From Algoriphagus sp. PAP.12 (GTDB taxonomy: Bacteria > Bacteroidota > Bacteroidia > Cytophagales > Cyclobacteriaceae), in NCBI RefSeq assembly GCF_026652115.1, contig NZ_JAPPSQ010000002.1:124001-188000 (forward strand): a stretch of 64,000 nt of DNA. The letters are read 5' to 3'. Made by a program: the position numbers and the translations under genes. The notes beneath the pieces were generated by a model. That model was given only the letters and a program-made list of their open reading frames with translations, was not told the origin of the DNA and did no database searches. Shown piece by piece: positions 63,479 to 64,000 of the stretch (the first letter of the stretch is position 1; each line of letters begins with the position of its first letter).

Positions 63479-64000
63479 CTAGTCCCCTTTTTTAAAATCC
63501 TTCCCTCGCCCTGATAGTAATTTTACAACCCCACCAGGAGTGATATCCATTAAGCCGGTTTTGGTAGTTTCCCAGATGAAATTGAATGGCCCTCGGTATT
63601 GATTTCTGGTTGAGTGAAACCTCGCTATTCGGTGGTTATTCTTTCCAGGAATATTGTCAGAGCGAATGGCAATATTGGCTAAAAATGAAGCAGTCCCATG
63701 TTTCTGTCCTCTTAATTGCCCTGGTTTTCTAATTTCAAGTTTCAGGTCTTCATAGTCAAATTCCACAGTGGAATAAGCTGAGTTTTCTCTAGAATCCATA
63801 TTCAATCTTAACCTTCTCATAGTACCTGACTCAATGGAGATGTTCGCCAAAGGAAGTAATATTGGGTTCAGCTCTGATAGATTTATTCTGGATACATCCA
63901 AATCCAATGAAAAGTATTCTTGATTATAAGGAACAATAAAATGTGCTGAAACTGGAGAAATACCCATAAAATCAGCCTTTACATCCATAGTCAAATGATT
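63479..64000 (-). CDS. C-terminal part of an AsmA/DUF748-like protein (partial)
   Basis: The frame is open to base 64000 (the TTG at 63994 is not a convincing start), so only about 173 C-terminal residues are visible. They are beta-rich and contain LDVSRINLSELNPILLPLANISIESGTMRRLRLNMD and VEFDYEDLKLEI, a pattern of the repeats in large AsmA-like/DUF748 outer-envelope proteins that bridge the periplasm. The extreme C-terminus is basic (GRGKDFKKGD). Assignment is tentative. Confidence 0.55.
   Translation of the reverse strand, partial: NHLTMDVKADFMGISPVSAHFIVPYNQEYFSLDLDVSRINLSELNPILLPLANISIESGTMRRLRLNMDSRENSAYSTVEFDYEDLKLEIRKPGQLRGQKHGTASFLANIAIRSDNIPGKNNHRIARFHSTRNQYRGPFNFIWETTKTGLMDITPGGVVKLLSGRGKDFKKGD

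Overview
The window looks like a chromosomal segment of a Bacteroidota bacterium, most probably a Cytophagales/Cyclobacteriaceae-type organism (Algoriphagus/Cyclobacterium-like). This is an inference from the low-to-moderate GC content, SusC/SusD pairs, a one-protein hybrid two-component regulator, abundant Bacteroidota-style lipoproteins, TAnnTTTG-like promoter elements and the near absence of Shine-Dalgarno sequences. Both ends cut genes: an FAD-dependent amine-oxidase-like protein at the left (1-1175, minus) and the C-terminus of an AsmA-like protein at the right (63479-64000, minus). No tRNA, rRNA, CRISPR array, transposase or phage gene was seen.

Region 1 (1-6.7 kb) is mixed: FAD oxidoreductase, secreted serine hydrolase, a possible minus-strand small RNA with its own terminator, a DUF4097/head-GIN lipoprotein, an ABM-fold monooxygenase-like protein, an outer-membrane barrel, a small lipoprotein and an alpha/beta hydrolase.

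Region 2 (6.7-30.1 kb, all minus strand) is one polysaccharide utilisation locus. In transcription order it reads: sodium/sugar symporter, xylulokinase, xylose isomerase, hybrid two-component regulator, GH5 endoglucanase, SusC, SusD, surface glycan-binding protein, ASPIC/FG-GAP lipoprotein, GH9 endoglucanase, SGNH acetylesterase. Beta-1,4-glucanases, an acetylesterase and xylose catabolism together point to an acetylated, xylose-bearing glucan such as xyloglucan. Surface glucanases and the esterase would trim the polymer, SusCD and the binding protein would import oligomers, and the symporter with XylB/XylA would carry xylose into the pentose phosphate pathway.

Region 3 (30.2-41 kb) holds an aminotransferase class IV gene, the serine dehydratase beta-subunit gene with TolC and periplasmic-adaptor genes, a malonate module (malonyl-CoA synthetase plus MadL/MadM transporter), and a copper module (an AraC-type regulator carrying its own CxxC metal-binding domain, followed by CopA), then a SIMPL-domain protein.

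Region 4 (41-47.5 kb) has an orphan Pycsar-effector-like membrane protein, a cobalamin-binding-type radical SAM protein, DUF1456, dienelactone hydrolase and NYN/OST-HTH genes, a REP-like inverted repeat, and a DsrE pair of which the Tat-exported member is frameshifted.

Region 5 (47.8-64 kb) contains a lipoprotein of the thiol-activated (cholesterol-dependent) cytolysin fold, convergent with an ECF sigma factor plus transmembrane Ser/Thr kinase-TPR pair. It continues with an NTF2-like protein, an M20 peptidase, a PL8 polysaccharide lyase, a Nudix-like regulator with a degenerate catalytic box, a type-B carboxylesterase, an S51 peptidase, two tiny overlapping unknown genes and a Pif1-like helicase.

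The most interesting items are the CDC-like cytolysin beside the sigma/kinase pair, the orphan Pycsar-type effector, the self-contained malonate module, the metal-binding AraC/CopA unit and the frameshifted Tat protein. Functions are assigned by reading the translated sequences; no database search was run.
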